Of a stretch of DNA of 64,000 bases, positions 53,653 through 64,000 are shown piece after piece. The DNA lies in assembly GCA_030737835.1 (NCBI GenBank), contig JAUJYN010000033.1, positions 372,001 to 436,000 on the forward strand, written 5' to 3'. Below the pieces are notes generated by a model that saw only the letters and a list, made by a program, of their open reading frames with translations, did no database searches and was not told where the DNA came from. The translations under genes and the position numbers were made by a program. The stretch's first letter is position 1. Each line of letters begins with the position of its first letter. This stretch comes from Acorus gramineus (lineage: Eukaryota > Streptophyta > Magnoliopsida > Acorales > Acoraceae).

Positions 53653-56633
53653 TGTTATATATGTGTCACTTTTTGGCCTATTGGCAACCATTGGAGCATT
53701 TTTTGGCAGTTTTAAAATTTTCAGGGTTTTTCGATCGGAACCGCATAATTTTGAACTGTTAGCTATTTTCTGAGTTAGAGGACTCCGATTGAAAATCTAA
53801 CTGCATATTATGTGTCCTGGTGCCATTTTGAGCCACTCATGAAAATTTCATCGAATTCCGGTATCGTTTGCAAAAATTTCGTAGTTCCGGGGCGTATCCG
53901 GGTTTTTAAGTCGCGCACTATATAAATAGAAATCTAATTTCACCCTACACTATTCATCATCCCTACGACCAACTTTCTCTCTCTCCCCCTCTCCCAAAAG
54001 CTTCCATTTGAGCCCCTTACACCCCTCAAAACCAAAAACCCAAAGCACGGGAAGTGTAGATCGGGTCCCGATCTACACACGGGTACTCTCAAATCCGATT
54101 TTCGGCGAGTTTTGCCCTCCCTTCCACCCTCTCTTCTCCTCAGCCCGGACCCATTTCGGAGGTGGGAAGAGATCTAACGGGTAGAGACCGTTTGGGAGGA
54201 GTTTCGGCGCGAAAGGAGCTCCCGGACCCTCTTCTTCTCCTCTCCTTGCTTTGGGTAAGCTTCCCTTCCCTTGCTTCTCTTGTTTAGATGCTTGTTAGGG
54301 GAGGTTTTGGGTATGTGGAGGGTGGTTAAGGGGCTGCCGGGGTGGTTGGGGGAGGTCGGAGGCTAAGGGTGGCCGAGGGTTGGTGGTGGTGGTGCTCGGA
54401 CCAAGTGGGGGTCTGTCCCAGGCAGCAGGCAGCGGCGACAGCAGCCCAGGCCGCGCGCAGGTCGGGTGCGCGCGGGCAGGCGCACGTGCGCGCGCGGGCG
54501 TGCGTACGCGCGGCATGCGCGCGGGCGTGCGCGGGTCGGGGGCTGGCAGTCGGGGTCGTGCTGGGGTGCTGGTGGGGTGCTGGCAGTACGGACTGGCGGG
54601 CTGGTGGCCTCGGGTAGCTCGGGCACGAGGTGCTGGTCGCGCTGGTCTGGGCGCGCGAGGTGGTGGCCGCGGTGCTGTGCCGTGCGCGAGGAGGTGCTGG
54701 CCGAAGTGCTTGGTGCGCGGGGTGGTGGCCGAGGCGCGGCGGGGCCGGCAGGATGTGCGCGGGGTGCTGGTCGGACAGGCGAGGTGTGCACGGAGGGGCT
54801 GGTCGAGCAGGGCAGTGCGCGCGAGGTGTGCGGGGCGGCGCGAGGTGCTCGGCGCGCGCGCGCGGGCTGCTGCGGCTGGGCACGGTGTGCGCGCGGAACC
54901 CGGAGGTGGTGCGGCGGCGTCTCCAAGCGGCGGGCAGAGGCCGGCGGAGCGCGGAACGCGCGGGCCGAAGCACGGCGGTGCACCCGGGTGGTTGCCGAGG
55001 CCGCGGGTGCTTGCCGAGGCCGCGGGTGGTTGCCGAGGCCGCGGGTGGTTGACGGAAGGGGTGTTGAATGTTGTTTGGGGATGTTGTGTATTTAATTGCG
55101 TGTGTTGTATATTTTTGGGATAACGGTGGATTTATTCTAACCAGTTAATACCTTGTCTTGCAGATCTCGACGGACGGTCGCGCGTCGACCCGATTTCCGG
55201 TGAGTGGGACGACCCTACCCAGTTCGGGAGTCGTTACATGCCTTGGGCGTGTACCGACCTCCCCTGGGGCGTATGGTTATATTAACAGTTATAATTATAA
55301 TCCATGTAAGCATGATGTGTGTGTGTAGATTTGCATGCCGCCCTAGATTGTATGTTAGGGACTTGCACCCTTAGGATTGTGCATGAGCCATGCATCCTGC
55401 CTCCCTGTTATCATGCTAGGACAGCCCGACCTGTACATGCGTCCTATTAGTTTGATTTATTTAATTAAATGCAAACTGTATTAATTGATAGCATGTTTAG
55501 GGAATATAAGGGGGCCTTGCGAGGTTAACACTGAGACCCGGGTTAGGGTACTCCGTGTTCCTCGTTTGGTTGTCGGATGTCCTACATCGGGACCTCGGGT
55601 TACCCTCTCAGGGTCTCTTTTTCCCCTCTTATGCCTTATTAAATCCCCGCATCCTGGTTATGCGCGCTGGTGGAATTCTGAGGAATTCAAGACAATTAGG
55701 ATTGTGGAGAGATGCTGTCAGCGGATCCGAGTGGATCATATGCGATGGATAGGCTGTCCTGTTGCCCTGCGTTGGATCCGTTAGAGACTACCTCAGCGTT
55801 AGACAGGTTGTCCCGTGCAGGGGCTCCCACTAGTAGGCGCCTCCTGGTTTGATGAAGGACTGTGCTGAACATGGGAGTGGCCAAACAACCGCGGAGTGAG
55901 GAGAGACTATCGGTGGACCAAGGGTGACCAACAGCCTAGTCAGTCCCAAGAGCCTATGTCACCTGTTGAAAGGTGAGGGTGAGGGTATGGTGGGCCGGCG
56001 ATGCGACGACCCACAGGTTTGCGTAAGGATGATTATAAACCCGCTAAGTCCCAATATCCTAGGTCGCCCGTGGAGGGTGAGGGTGAGGGTAAGGGTATGG
56101 AGTTCGGCGATGAACGAACCCCCAGATTGTGATATTGAGCCACTTGTGGCTTATGAATTGCTTAAATGTGGTTAATATGAACTGTATGCATGGGTTGTGC
56201 TATTCACTGAGCGTGTGGCTCACCCCTCGCATAATGTCTTTTCAGTGATCTCTGAGGGAGGAGCTTCCCGAGCGACTGCACCGGCAGAGGGCAGCACCGC
56301 GTCCCACGAGTTTTGAGGCCATCAGCACCCTTCTTCTGTTGTACGTATATGTTCTGTGCTTGGGCACTTAGTTGGATTATATATTGGATTTTGTTGTGTA
56401 TGTTTATGACATGTTGGCTCTCACAGGACTTACGATTATGTATCGAGTCTGTAGTATGTTTTGACTACAGACTCAGTCTTTTTAGCTTCCGCATTTGGTG
56501 TATATATTATGTCAGCCCTGTTTCTACCTGTGTTATCATTTTAGTTGTTGTTGTGGTTTATTATTGGTTTCCTGTCACTGATATCATATATACACTTGCC
56601 GCGTCCCGGGGACGGCCGCCCTGGGGCGTGACA
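53653..56633 (+). repeat. 3' LTR of the complete element
   Basis: 2981 bp, co-linear with the 5' LTR. Differences by eye are few substitutions and small indels. The palindrome here is perfect (54054-54078). Confidence 0.95.
54054..54078. promoter_or_regulatory. Perfect LTR palindrome
   Basis: GTGTAGATCGGG-T-CCCGATCTACAC, about 100 nt downstream of the expected transcription start. The 5' LTR copy (46095-46115) has lost the outermost pairs. Confidence 0.75.
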
Positions 56634-57580
56634 AAGCATGCCTTAGAAAATATTATAACCTTTTTATTATAATGTATGTTTTCCCCGCATCTTAGTTATG
56701 CGCCCTGGAGGAATTCTTGAGAATTCATTACCCTAGTAGTGTTAGTAATCGTTGTCGACGGATCCAAGAGGATCGTATCCGTGAGAGTAGGTTTTTTTCT
56801 CCCCTTTGTTGGATCCGAGTAGGAACTAACCGGGTTGGGAAAAGCTGTCCTGACAGAGGGCTCCCATCGGTAGGTACTACCGATGCATTCAGGAACGTAC
56901 CGACCATGGGAGTATACCAGGTAGAGGCTACCCAGGGAAAGGGCTACTGGTGGACCAAGGGTGTGGAGCAGTCTAATCTGTCCCAAAAGGCATATGTCAC
57001 CTCTAAAGGGTGAGGGTGAGGGTGGGGTGGGTCAGCGATGCTACAACCCACTAGTTTGTACAGTTACTCCCGTTTAGGGACTTTAATTATTTTAGGGTTA
57101 ATATGAGTTGTGTTGCAGAGATTGTGCTATTCACTGAGCGTGTGGCTCACCCCTCGCATATCTTTTCCTCCAGTTGTTACTGAGTCGGATCTGAAGGAGG
57201 AGCTCCCCGAGGCATCACATCAGTAGCGGAGCAGTGTTCACGTTTTGGGTTCTGCGAGTGAGAGGCCATCAGCATCCCCTTCTTTGCTTGTATGTATTGT
57301 TATTCGTGCTTGGGCACAATACTTGTATATGGATGTCTTTGTTTATATTGGCTCTCACAGGACAGTTGATTATGTATTCTGGTCTGTAATATGTCTTTGA
57401 ATTACAGATTCAGTCGTTTAAGCTTCCGCTATATGTATATATATTATGTCAGCTACATTATTGATTGTGTTATCATCTTTGATGTTGTTTAGAGTCTTTT
57501 ATTGATCTCCTGTATGGACTGCTGATATTATATATATTTGCCACGTATCGGGGACGGCCGCCCTGGGGCGTGACAGACAA

Positions 57581-59815
57581 TCCCTCATTTTTTCTTTGGG
57601 GTTGATACGAATAAGAGCGAGAATAAAGGGGAGATGCCTTGGGTTTAAAAAATTGTCCCAGTCTACAGGGTAGGCAATTTTTCCTTTTATTGGATAAACC
57701 GATTCCTAAGTCATACTGGTGTGATGAAGGTGGCATGAGTGGTGAATATATGAGCTCAAGTAAAATACAAGTTATCTTTGAGAGTCTTATAATTCTATTA
57801 TCCGGTGCTAAACACTAGAAATCGCAGGAAGGAAGAATAATATTTCTCAAACCTTGAGAGTTTTGTGCATGGAATTTCTTCAGATAAAGTGCATTCCACG
57901 AACCTGAGACTTCGATTCCTTCGGCATCCACCAAGCGGTAGGCATTCCCGGAGTAGGCATGGGTGATCACATAGGGTCTTTCCCATGTGGGTTGCAGCTT
58001 GCCTTTGGGGTGGGGCTGTCTTGATGCCATGATTTGCTTAAGTACTAGCTCCCCAATTTCAAATTTTCTCTCTATTACTTTCTTTCCAAATGCCCTTGCC
58101 ATCCTCCTCTGGTAGGCCTGGGCATGGTCCGCGGCCTTTAACCTCTTTTCATCTAATAGTTCTAGGCGTAGTAGGAGCGCTTCTCTTTTTTCTTTGATCT
58201 GCAGGTCTTCTTCTAATACTACTCTTAAGGATGGGATAAGAATCTCGTAGGGTACTACCGCCTCTATCCCGAACGTGAGTGAGTATGGGGTCTGGCCAGT
58301 GGGTGTTCGGATAGAGGTTTGGTAAGACCAGAGACCATCAACTAACTTGTCTGGCCAGTCAGTGGCTTTGTAGGTTTCTACTGTCTTTTTTTATGATTCT
58401 GAGCAAGGTTTTGTTGGTAGCCTCTGCTTGCCCATTTCCCTAGGGGTAATATGGTGTGGAGTGATGGAGTTCTATGTGATGTTTATCTGTTATGATCATC
58501 TTAGGGGTGCCGAATCATGCGAGGATATGGCTGCGGACGAAACGGGCCAAGGTGGAGCTTTTGATCAGCTCATAGGATTCGGCTTCGGCCCACTTGGTTA
58601 AATATTTTGTGACAGTAAAGATAAAAGCCTTCTGAGTGGTATTTTCTACGGTGTCTCAGAATGGTCCTACTACATCCAGTGCCCACATAGAAAATTGCCA
58701 TGGTGAAGTCTTGGGGTGCAAGGAAGATGCTGTGCATGTATTTTGTTGGCGTGAGTTTGACACTGGATACAGCGTCGAACGTATTTGTTGCAGTCCCCTT
58801 CGAGCGTGGGCCAGTAGTAACTCATCCATAGCACCTTCTTTGCCAGCATTTGAGCGTTGACATGACCCCTGCATACTTCGGAGTGAGCTTCTTCTACGAT
58901 GGTGTACGCTTCTTCATCGTCCAGGCATTTGAGCAACTCTCCGTTGAAGGATGCTCGAAAGAGTATTCCTCCTCGGAGACAGTATTTGGTTGCTATTTGT
59001 TTAACTATCCTTTGATCGCTGTTGGTGGCATATTCTGGGAATGAACCGTCTTTGAGGTAGTTTTTGATATCAAAGTACCATGGATTTCCATCATCCATAT
59101 CTTCTAGGTCAAGAGCTTGGATTTTTGTGGTACTAACGTTTCTTTCTGCTTGGTTTAGGAGATCTTGAGTCCTACAATCTTGAAGTTCGGTGGCAGGTGC
59201 TTCTAGTCTCTGGATAGTAACTATTTCAGATCTTTTGGAAATGGCAAAGGTGAGTGATGAAGATAATGAGGCTAAAGAGTTTTTGAGAATATTGCCGGTT
59301 CGAGGTAAAAAATGTTGGTGACTATAAAGAATTGTTTCAATAAGACTATGGCCAGCTCTCTATATGGCTTTAATTTTGGGTCCCTAGTCTGATATTTCCT
59401 CAGAGTCTGGCAAATCACTAAGAGCGAGTCTCCAACAATATCTAGATATTTAACTCCTAAGGCTAGAGCTGCCTTTAAACCTGCTATCAAAGCTTCATAT
59501 TCAGCAATGTTATTAGTGGCGTTAAATGTGAGCTGAAATGCTCACGGGATAATGACGCCTTCGAGGGAGATTAGTGCTACTCCTATCCCTCTCCCTTGTT
59601 GATTAATTACTCCATCGAAATACAGTGTCCAGGTCTTCCTGTCTTTTTCTTCAATGAGCGCAAATATTTCTTCGTCTGGGAAGTCAGTCTGTACTGGTTC
59701 ATAATCAGGGAGAAGGAGCTGGGCTAGATGATCAGCGATGGCTTGACCTTTGACGGATTTTTGAGTGGCGTATGTGATATCAAACTCATTTAACTGGACT
59801 TGCCAACGGGCTAGG
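57581..59815 (-). pseudogene. Tat-type Ty3/Gypsy pol remnant (RT end, RNase H, integrase)
   Basis: On minus, from 59815 down: RT thumb/connection (ARWQVQLNEFDI, KGQAIADHLA), RNase H with WTLYFDG (about 59620) and EYEALIAGLKAALALG (59490-59272), integrase zinc finger (EAHSEVCRGHVNAQ, CIQCQTHA; 59098-58670), integrase core with LDVVGPF, KMIITD and GNGQAEATNKTLLRI (58680-58380), and the C-terminal module with KLQPTWERPYV and WNALYLKKF (58102-57815). Stops and frameshifts occur throughout. The upstream part is cut by an LTR fragment at 59816. The downstream part is cut by the solo LTR at 57575 and resumes at 44062. The long RNase H/integrase wording fits the Tat clade, not the chromovirus at 49432. 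Confidence 0.8.
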
Positions 59816-61300
59816 TGTCACGCCCCAGGGCGGCCGTCCCCGAGACGTGGCAATAATAAAATATCAGCTATCAATACCTGAGGTCAATAAAGACTCCAAC
59901 AACAACACACAAGGTGGCAAAGCAAGGATAATGATAACTGACTGAAAAGCGGAAGCATAATATATAAACAATGTCTGTAAATCAAAAACATTATTACAGA
60001 CTCGAATACACAATCACTGTCCTGTGAGAGCCAAGTCTAGACCAAAGAAAATACAACCTGTGCCACATGCACGATTTACAATACATACAATGACTCTAGG
60101 ACTGCTGACAGCCTCGCACTCGCCATCCGCCGGAAGAACACTCCACGCCCATAAGACCACGCCACAGGAAATGTCAAGCTCCATGCCTAACACTGCCCTT
60201 GAAAAGAAACAGTATGCGAGGGGTAAGCTACAAGCTTAGTGAGTGGATGGAAACCAATCACCATACAACAGTTCAATACATAAGCACTTTCCTTTCAAGG
60301 AAAACATGGGTGGAAACCCATGGATAACAAGGTCACGCGGCAGCGCGACCAACCTCACCCTCACTCTCACTCCCGGAGGAAGACTCTTGGGACTTTCGGG
60401 GAGAGACCATACCGTTGGTCGAGGAGACCCGGGATTACTGGTCTACACAACACTACTGGATCATCTACATCGAGTTAACCGCCCAACGATGTCTTTCAAC
60501 ATCGATACACAACCGGACCCAACAACTATGGGAACGGACGAACAACGAATGGGTCACGTGGCGATGTGTCTTCACCTCATCCTCACCCTCACCCCCGGAG
60601 GTGACATAGGACTTTTGGAAGAGACTTAGACTGCTCTACACCCTTGGTCCACCGGTAGCCCTTTCCCCCGCGTAGCCTCTACCTGGTATACTCCCACGAT
60701 TAGTACGCTTCCGAACGCGTCGGTGGTACCTACGGATGGGAGCCCTCTGTCAGGACAGCTGTAATCGCCGGGGAGTCCCTACATCGGATCCAACGAAGGG
60801 GAGAACGATCCCACGCTCGCAACATCATTCGTTAACCCTCTCCCGGGTAGCCTCTACCTGGTATACTCCCACGATCAGTACGCTCTCGAATGCATCGGTG
60901 GTACCTACGGATGGGAGCCCTCTGTCAGGACAGCTACAACCCGGGCCCCCCCCTCAACACGGACGACATTGGGAGTAAACATTCCATGTTCGCAAAGCGA
61001 ACCCAATGGAAAACAACTACTCTGCAATATCATTCGTTAACCCTCTCCCGAGTAGCCTCTACCTGGTATACTCCCACGATCAGTACGCTCCCGAATGCAT
61101 CGGTGGTACCTACGGATGGGAGCCCTCTGTCAGGACAGCTACAACCCGGGCCCCCTCAACACGGACGACAATGGGAGTAAACATTCCATGTTCGCGAAGC
61201 GAACCCAATGGAAAGCAACTACTCTCGAAAATCACTTATCGAGATATCAAATACTACTGTACTCCCACACCGTTGCGTCGCTCAGACACAGGGGGGGTGT
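59816..61300 (-). mobile_element. Inverted fragment of a group C LTR
   Basis: Begins TGTCACGCCCCAGGGCGG (LTR terminus on minus) and matches 1-2012 in reverse down to the TGTGTCTGAGTGACGCAACG block (about 61265-61298). It contains three tandem copies of the GGTACCTACGGATGGGAGCC repeat (60720, 60900, 61110) and G-rich blocks in reverse. The U3 side is missing. A further 16-bp TGTCACGCCCCAACTA terminus-like piece lies at 61299-61314. Confidence 0.7.
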
Positions 61301-61721
61301 CACGCCCCAACTACCGGCTTAACATGTTATATATGTGTCACTTTTAACCTGCTGGTAACCGTTGGAGCGTTCTGGCAGTTTTTAAAATTTTTAGGGTTTT
61401 CGATCGGAACCGCTTATTTTCAGACTGTTAGCTATCGTCTGAGCTAGAGGACTCCGATTGGAAATCTAACTGCATATTTGGTGTCCTAGTGCCATTTTAG
61501 ACCTCTCACGAAAATTTCATCGAATTCTGGCATCGTTTGCAAAAATTTCCCAGTTCCGGGGCGTATCCGGGTTTTTAAGTCGCGCTCTACTTAAAAGGAA
61601 TTTAAAATCGAGTAGCACTATTCATCATCTTCCCGACTTGATCCCTCTCTCTCCTCTCCTCCGTTTTTCTTCCGTTTGAGCCCCCTCCACCCCTCAAAAT
61701 CGAAAACCCAAAGCACGGGAA

Positions 61722-61746
61722 GTGTAGATCGGGTCCCGATCTACAC
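61722..61746. promoter_or_regulatory. Perfect LTR palindrome
   Basis: Same 12-bp arms as 54054-54078. Confidence 0.75.
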
Positions 61747-62409
61747 CCCGGTGCCTTCAAAACCCGATTCCGACGACTCTAGCCTCCCTGACCTCCCCTC
61801 TCTCTCCTCTGTTTCGAGCCAAATCGAGGGCCGTGATAGATCGGGGCGTAAGAGAGCCTTTGGGAAAGGTTTCGGCGCGCGGAGAGCTCCCGGTCACCCC
61901 TTCCTCCCCCTCGGTAAGCTTCTTTCCCTCGTTTTTCTTGCTTAGATGATTGCTAGGGGGGGATTTGTGTTTGGGGGTGGTCAGCGGCAGTGGGGGTCGT
62001 CGGAGGGTGGTTGGAGGTGGTGGGAGGTGGTCGGTGGTCAAGGGAGGGGTGGTGGTGGCGCTCGGGCAGTGGCAGGTCGTCCGGGCCAAACCGCAGCAGC
62101 AGCAGCAGCCCAGGCGGCGCGCAGGTCGGGTGCGCGCGGGCAGGCGCGCGTGCGTGCGGCGTGCGTACGCGCGGCGTGCGCGCGAGTGCGCGCGGACCTG
62201 GTGCAGGGTGCTGGTCGTGCTGGGCGAGCGGGACGGGCTGGCAGTGCAGGCGTGCTCGGGCTGGGGGCCTCAGGCAGCACCGGCAGCGTGCACAGGGGGC
62301 TGGCCAGGCATGCGCGCGTGCGTGCGCGCGAGCGTGCGCGCGGGCGGGCGCCGGGGGGGAGCTGGTCGTGCGGATGCCGTGTGCGTGGAGGCTGGAGGTC
62401 GAGTAGGCG

Positions 62410-62830
62410 GTGTGCACGGGCGCGAGGCAAGGTGTGCGAGGTGCGTGCGAGGTGCGGCAAGGTGTGCGAGGTGCGTGCGAGGTGCGCGCGAGGTGCGGCA
62501 AGGTGTGCGAGGTGCGTGCGAGGTGCGCGCGAGGTGCGGCAAGGTGTGCGAGGTGCGTGCGAGGTGCGCGCGAGGTGCGGCAAGGTGGCGGGGGTGCGTG
62601 CGAGGTGCGTGCGAGGTGCGCGCGAGGTGCGGCAAGGTGTGCGAGGTGCGTGCGAGGTGCGGCGAGGTGGCGGAGGTGCGTGCGAGGTGCGCGCGAGGTG
62701 CGGCAAGGTGGCGGGGGTGCGTGCGAGGTGCGCGCGAGGTGCGGCAAGGTGGTGGAGGTGCGTGCGAGGCGCGGCGAGGTGGCGGAGGTGCGCGCGGGGT
62801 GCGCGCGAGGCGAGGCGCTACGCGCCGGGG
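62410..62830 (+). repeat. GC-rich minisatellite in LTR
   Basis: An exact 41-bp period is seen at 62456, 62497, 62538 and 62579 (unit begins GGCAAGGTGTGCGAGGTGCG), itself made of about 10-bp GCGAGGTGCG units, then degenerating to about 62830. Reading frames through it are Arg/Ala/Gly-rich in all phases and not genes. Confidence 0.85.
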
Positions 62831-63025
62831 CGCGCGGGGTGCTCGCGGGCGGCGCGAGGCGTGCGGGGTGCGCGGGCTGAAGCGCGGCGGTGCACCCGGG
62901 CGGTCGGGGGGCCGTGCGGGTGGTTGCCGGGGATGTTGGGTGCTTGTTGTGGGTTTTGGGGTATTTATTTATGTATTTAATGATATTTGTGGATTTATAC
63001 TTACCAATAATACCCTGTCTTGCAG

Positions 63026-63061
63026 ATCTCGACGGGCGGTCGCGCGACGACCCCGATACTG
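63026..63061 (+). promoter_or_regulatory. Putative 36-nt LTR micro-exon (61325 LTR)
   Basis: CCTGTCTTGCAG before, GTGAGTGGGAC after. Confidence 0.4.
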
Positions 63062-63086
63062 GTGAGTGGGACAATCCAACCCAGTA

Positions 63087-63125
63087 GAGAGGTGTTATAC
63101 GCACTTGGGCGTATACCGACCTCTC
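63087..63125 (+). promoter_or_regulatory. Two-tier hairpin in LTR leader (61325 LTR)
   Basis: Outer GAGAGGT/ACCTCTC, inner TATACGC/GCGTATA, loop ACTTGG; all 14 pairs perfect. Confidence 0.65.
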
Positions 63126-64000
63126 CTGGGGCGACATGGATAAATATTACCTGCAAATAATATGTAATCCATGCTTGTGTGAATGATGTGTAGAATGCAT
63201 GCTACCCTAGGCTTTTATGTTAGGGACTTGCACCCATAGGATATGCGTATGAGCCATGCAGCATGTCCCCTGGTTTTCATGCTAGGAAACCCCGGCCTAT
63301 GCATGCGTCCTACTAGTTTATTTATTAAATTAAATTAAATGCTGGTATCTGTTAGATCGCATGCCTTAGGATAATATTATAGGGAGGAGCCTTGCGAGGT
63401 CAACGCTGAGACCCGTGTTAGGGTACTCCGTGTTCCTTGTTTGGTTGTCGGGATGTCCTGTATCGGGACCTCGGGCTGCCCTCCCAAGGTTCTAGTCCCA
63501 ATAATATTATATGTAATGATTGTATGATTGGTATAATTATTAGTATAGTTGGTAGATATTATAGGGGAGGGGCCTTGCAAGGAAAGCGGTGAGACCCGGG
63601 TTAGGGTACTCCGTGTTCCTTGTTTGGTTGTCGGGGTATCCTATAACGGGAACTCACGCCGCCCTTCCGAGTTTCTTTCCCCCAATGATATTCCAGCCTT
63701 ACTGATTTTTGTACATGTTCCCGCATCTTGATGATGCACCTGGTTGAATTCAGAGGAATTCATGACATTTGAGTTGTAATGATATGTAGTTGGCGGATCC
63801 GAGTGGATCATATGCGTATGGATAGGCTGTTCTGTTCCCTGCGTTGGATCCGGTAGAGGCTACCCCCAACGTTAGACAGGGCCTTCCTGACAGAGGGCTC
63901 CCATTAGTAGGCACCTCCTGGAGTAGACCAGGCGGCCTACGGAGTGGAGGGAGAGCTATCGGTGGACCAAGGGTGACCAACAGCCTAGTCAGTCCCAAAA

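Larger units (their letters stand above)
45693..56633 (+). mobile_element. Complete Tekay/Del-type Ty3/Gypsy chromovirus, 10.9 kb
   Basis: Both LTRs (45693-48672, 53653-56633), PBS (48678-48689), gag-pol (48793-53604) and PPT (53640-53652) are present, with the perfect target duplication AAGCA (45688-45692, 56634-56638). Pol order is protease, RT, RNase H, integrase, as in Ty3/Gypsy, and the C terminus has a GPF/Y-type module and a chromodomain-like end. The chromodomain wording ([25 protein letters not shown]) and the about 3-kb LTRs fit the Tekay/Del clade. The LTRs differ at few positions by eye, so the insertion is young. Gag carries frameshifts; pol is open. It is the youngest insertion in this part of the window. 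Confidence 0.95.
44063..57575 (+). mobile_element. Solo LTR, group S, split by the complete Tekay/Del element
   Basis: It starts TGTAATATATGTCATTTTTAGC at 44063 and ends GGGGCGTGACA at 57575, with the perfect target duplication GACAA (44058-44062, 57576-57580). LTR sequence occupies 44063-45692 and 56639-57575, together about 2.57 kb. It is co-linear with the solo LTR at 19821-22406, including the (GT)n tract (44469-44504), GGTATGTG (44640), TTTCAG (44733), GGTAAGC (44847), the GC-rich array, the micro-exon (45351-45386) and the two-tier hairpin (45412-45450). The break at 45692/56634 falls in GGTATAAGCATGCCTTAGA, which is continuous in the 19821 copy. It splits the older Tat-type element. 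Confidence 0.9.
61325..64000 (+). mobile_element. Long LTR, Tekay/Del-like, cut by window end
   Basis: Starts TGTTATATATGTGTCAC. U3 block CGATCGGAACCGCTTATTTT, palindrome 61722-61746, donor-like CTCGGTAAGC (61914), GC-rich array with minisatellite (62400-62850), micro-exon 63026-63061, two-tier hairpin 63087-63125, two GGGTACTCCGTGTTCC blocks (63419, 63605). The window stops in CAGTCCCAAAA just before the expected G-rich-run module. In detail it matches, in the opposite orientation, the LTRs of the minus-strand element. Whether an internal region follows cannot be seen. Confidence 0.85.

Noticed and set aside
62410..62830. CRISPR-like regular repeats
   Set aside because: No unique spacers; period and sequence are those of a tandem minisatellite in a plant LTR.
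61953..63137. 394-codon minus frame and 371-codon plus frame at the minisatellite
   Set aside because: Translation of the 41-bp repeat and flanking GC-rich LTR sequence; not conserved in frame between LTR copies.

Overview
This window looks like plant nuclear DNA, most likely from a large-genome flowering plant; the order cannot be told from the sequence. It is almost entirely nested transposable elements. Evidence for a plant is the FAR1/FHY3-type pseudogene, the plant mobile domain (PMD) pseudogene, a captured fragment resembling an NRT2 nitrate transporter, and Ty3/Gypsy chromovirus polyproteins with plant-type PBS and long LTRs. I see no intact host gene, rRNA, tRNA or CRISPR.

Layout. 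1-2012 is the 3' part of a long LTR. 2045-3831 (minus) is a decayed FAR1-like gene. 4109-7124 is a second, 3'-truncated LTR of the same group. 7774-9968 is a small non-coding LTR element with 180-bp LTRs that holds two MITE-like inserts. 10.6-14.7 kb is a Ty1/Copia remnant split by a 3.17-kb solo LTR (11173-14344, minus). 16068-17219 is a Pack-MULE-like element carrying an NRT2-like fragment. 17824-33261 is one solo LTR broken by two later insertions: another solo LTR (19821-22406) and a 9.2-kb minus-strand element (22686-31926) that has both LTRs and an open gag but a deleted, rearranged pol. 33.3-36.6 kb holds degenerate Gypsy-type remnants. 36.6-44.06 and 57.58-59.8 kb look like one old Tat-type Ty3/Gypsy element on the minus strand, with an antisense PMD gene between pol and the 3' LTR. 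It was split by a solo LTR (44063-57575), which was itself split by a complete 10.9-kb Tekay/Del-type element (45693-56633). 59816-61300 is an inverted LTR fragment and 61325-64000 is another long LTR cut by the window end.

Six of the insertions have perfect 5-bp target-site duplications (or 8/9 for the MULE), so the order of insertion can be read directly. The intact Tekay-type element has an open pol but a frameshifted gag; the minus-strand element has an open gag but no pol.

The most interesting signal is not a protein. Several diverged long-LTR groups share the same leader architecture: a TATA box, a perfect 12-bp-arm palindrome, a conserved splice donor before a GC-rich array, a 36-37-nt segment bounded by CTTGCAG and GTGAGT, then a two-tier hairpin and G-rich-run-plus-hairpin modules whose stems change in compensatory fashion, and then a conserved TTTTCAG acceptor. 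I infer a spliced LTR leader with RNA structures confined to the unspliced RNA. All coordinates and comparisons were made by eye.
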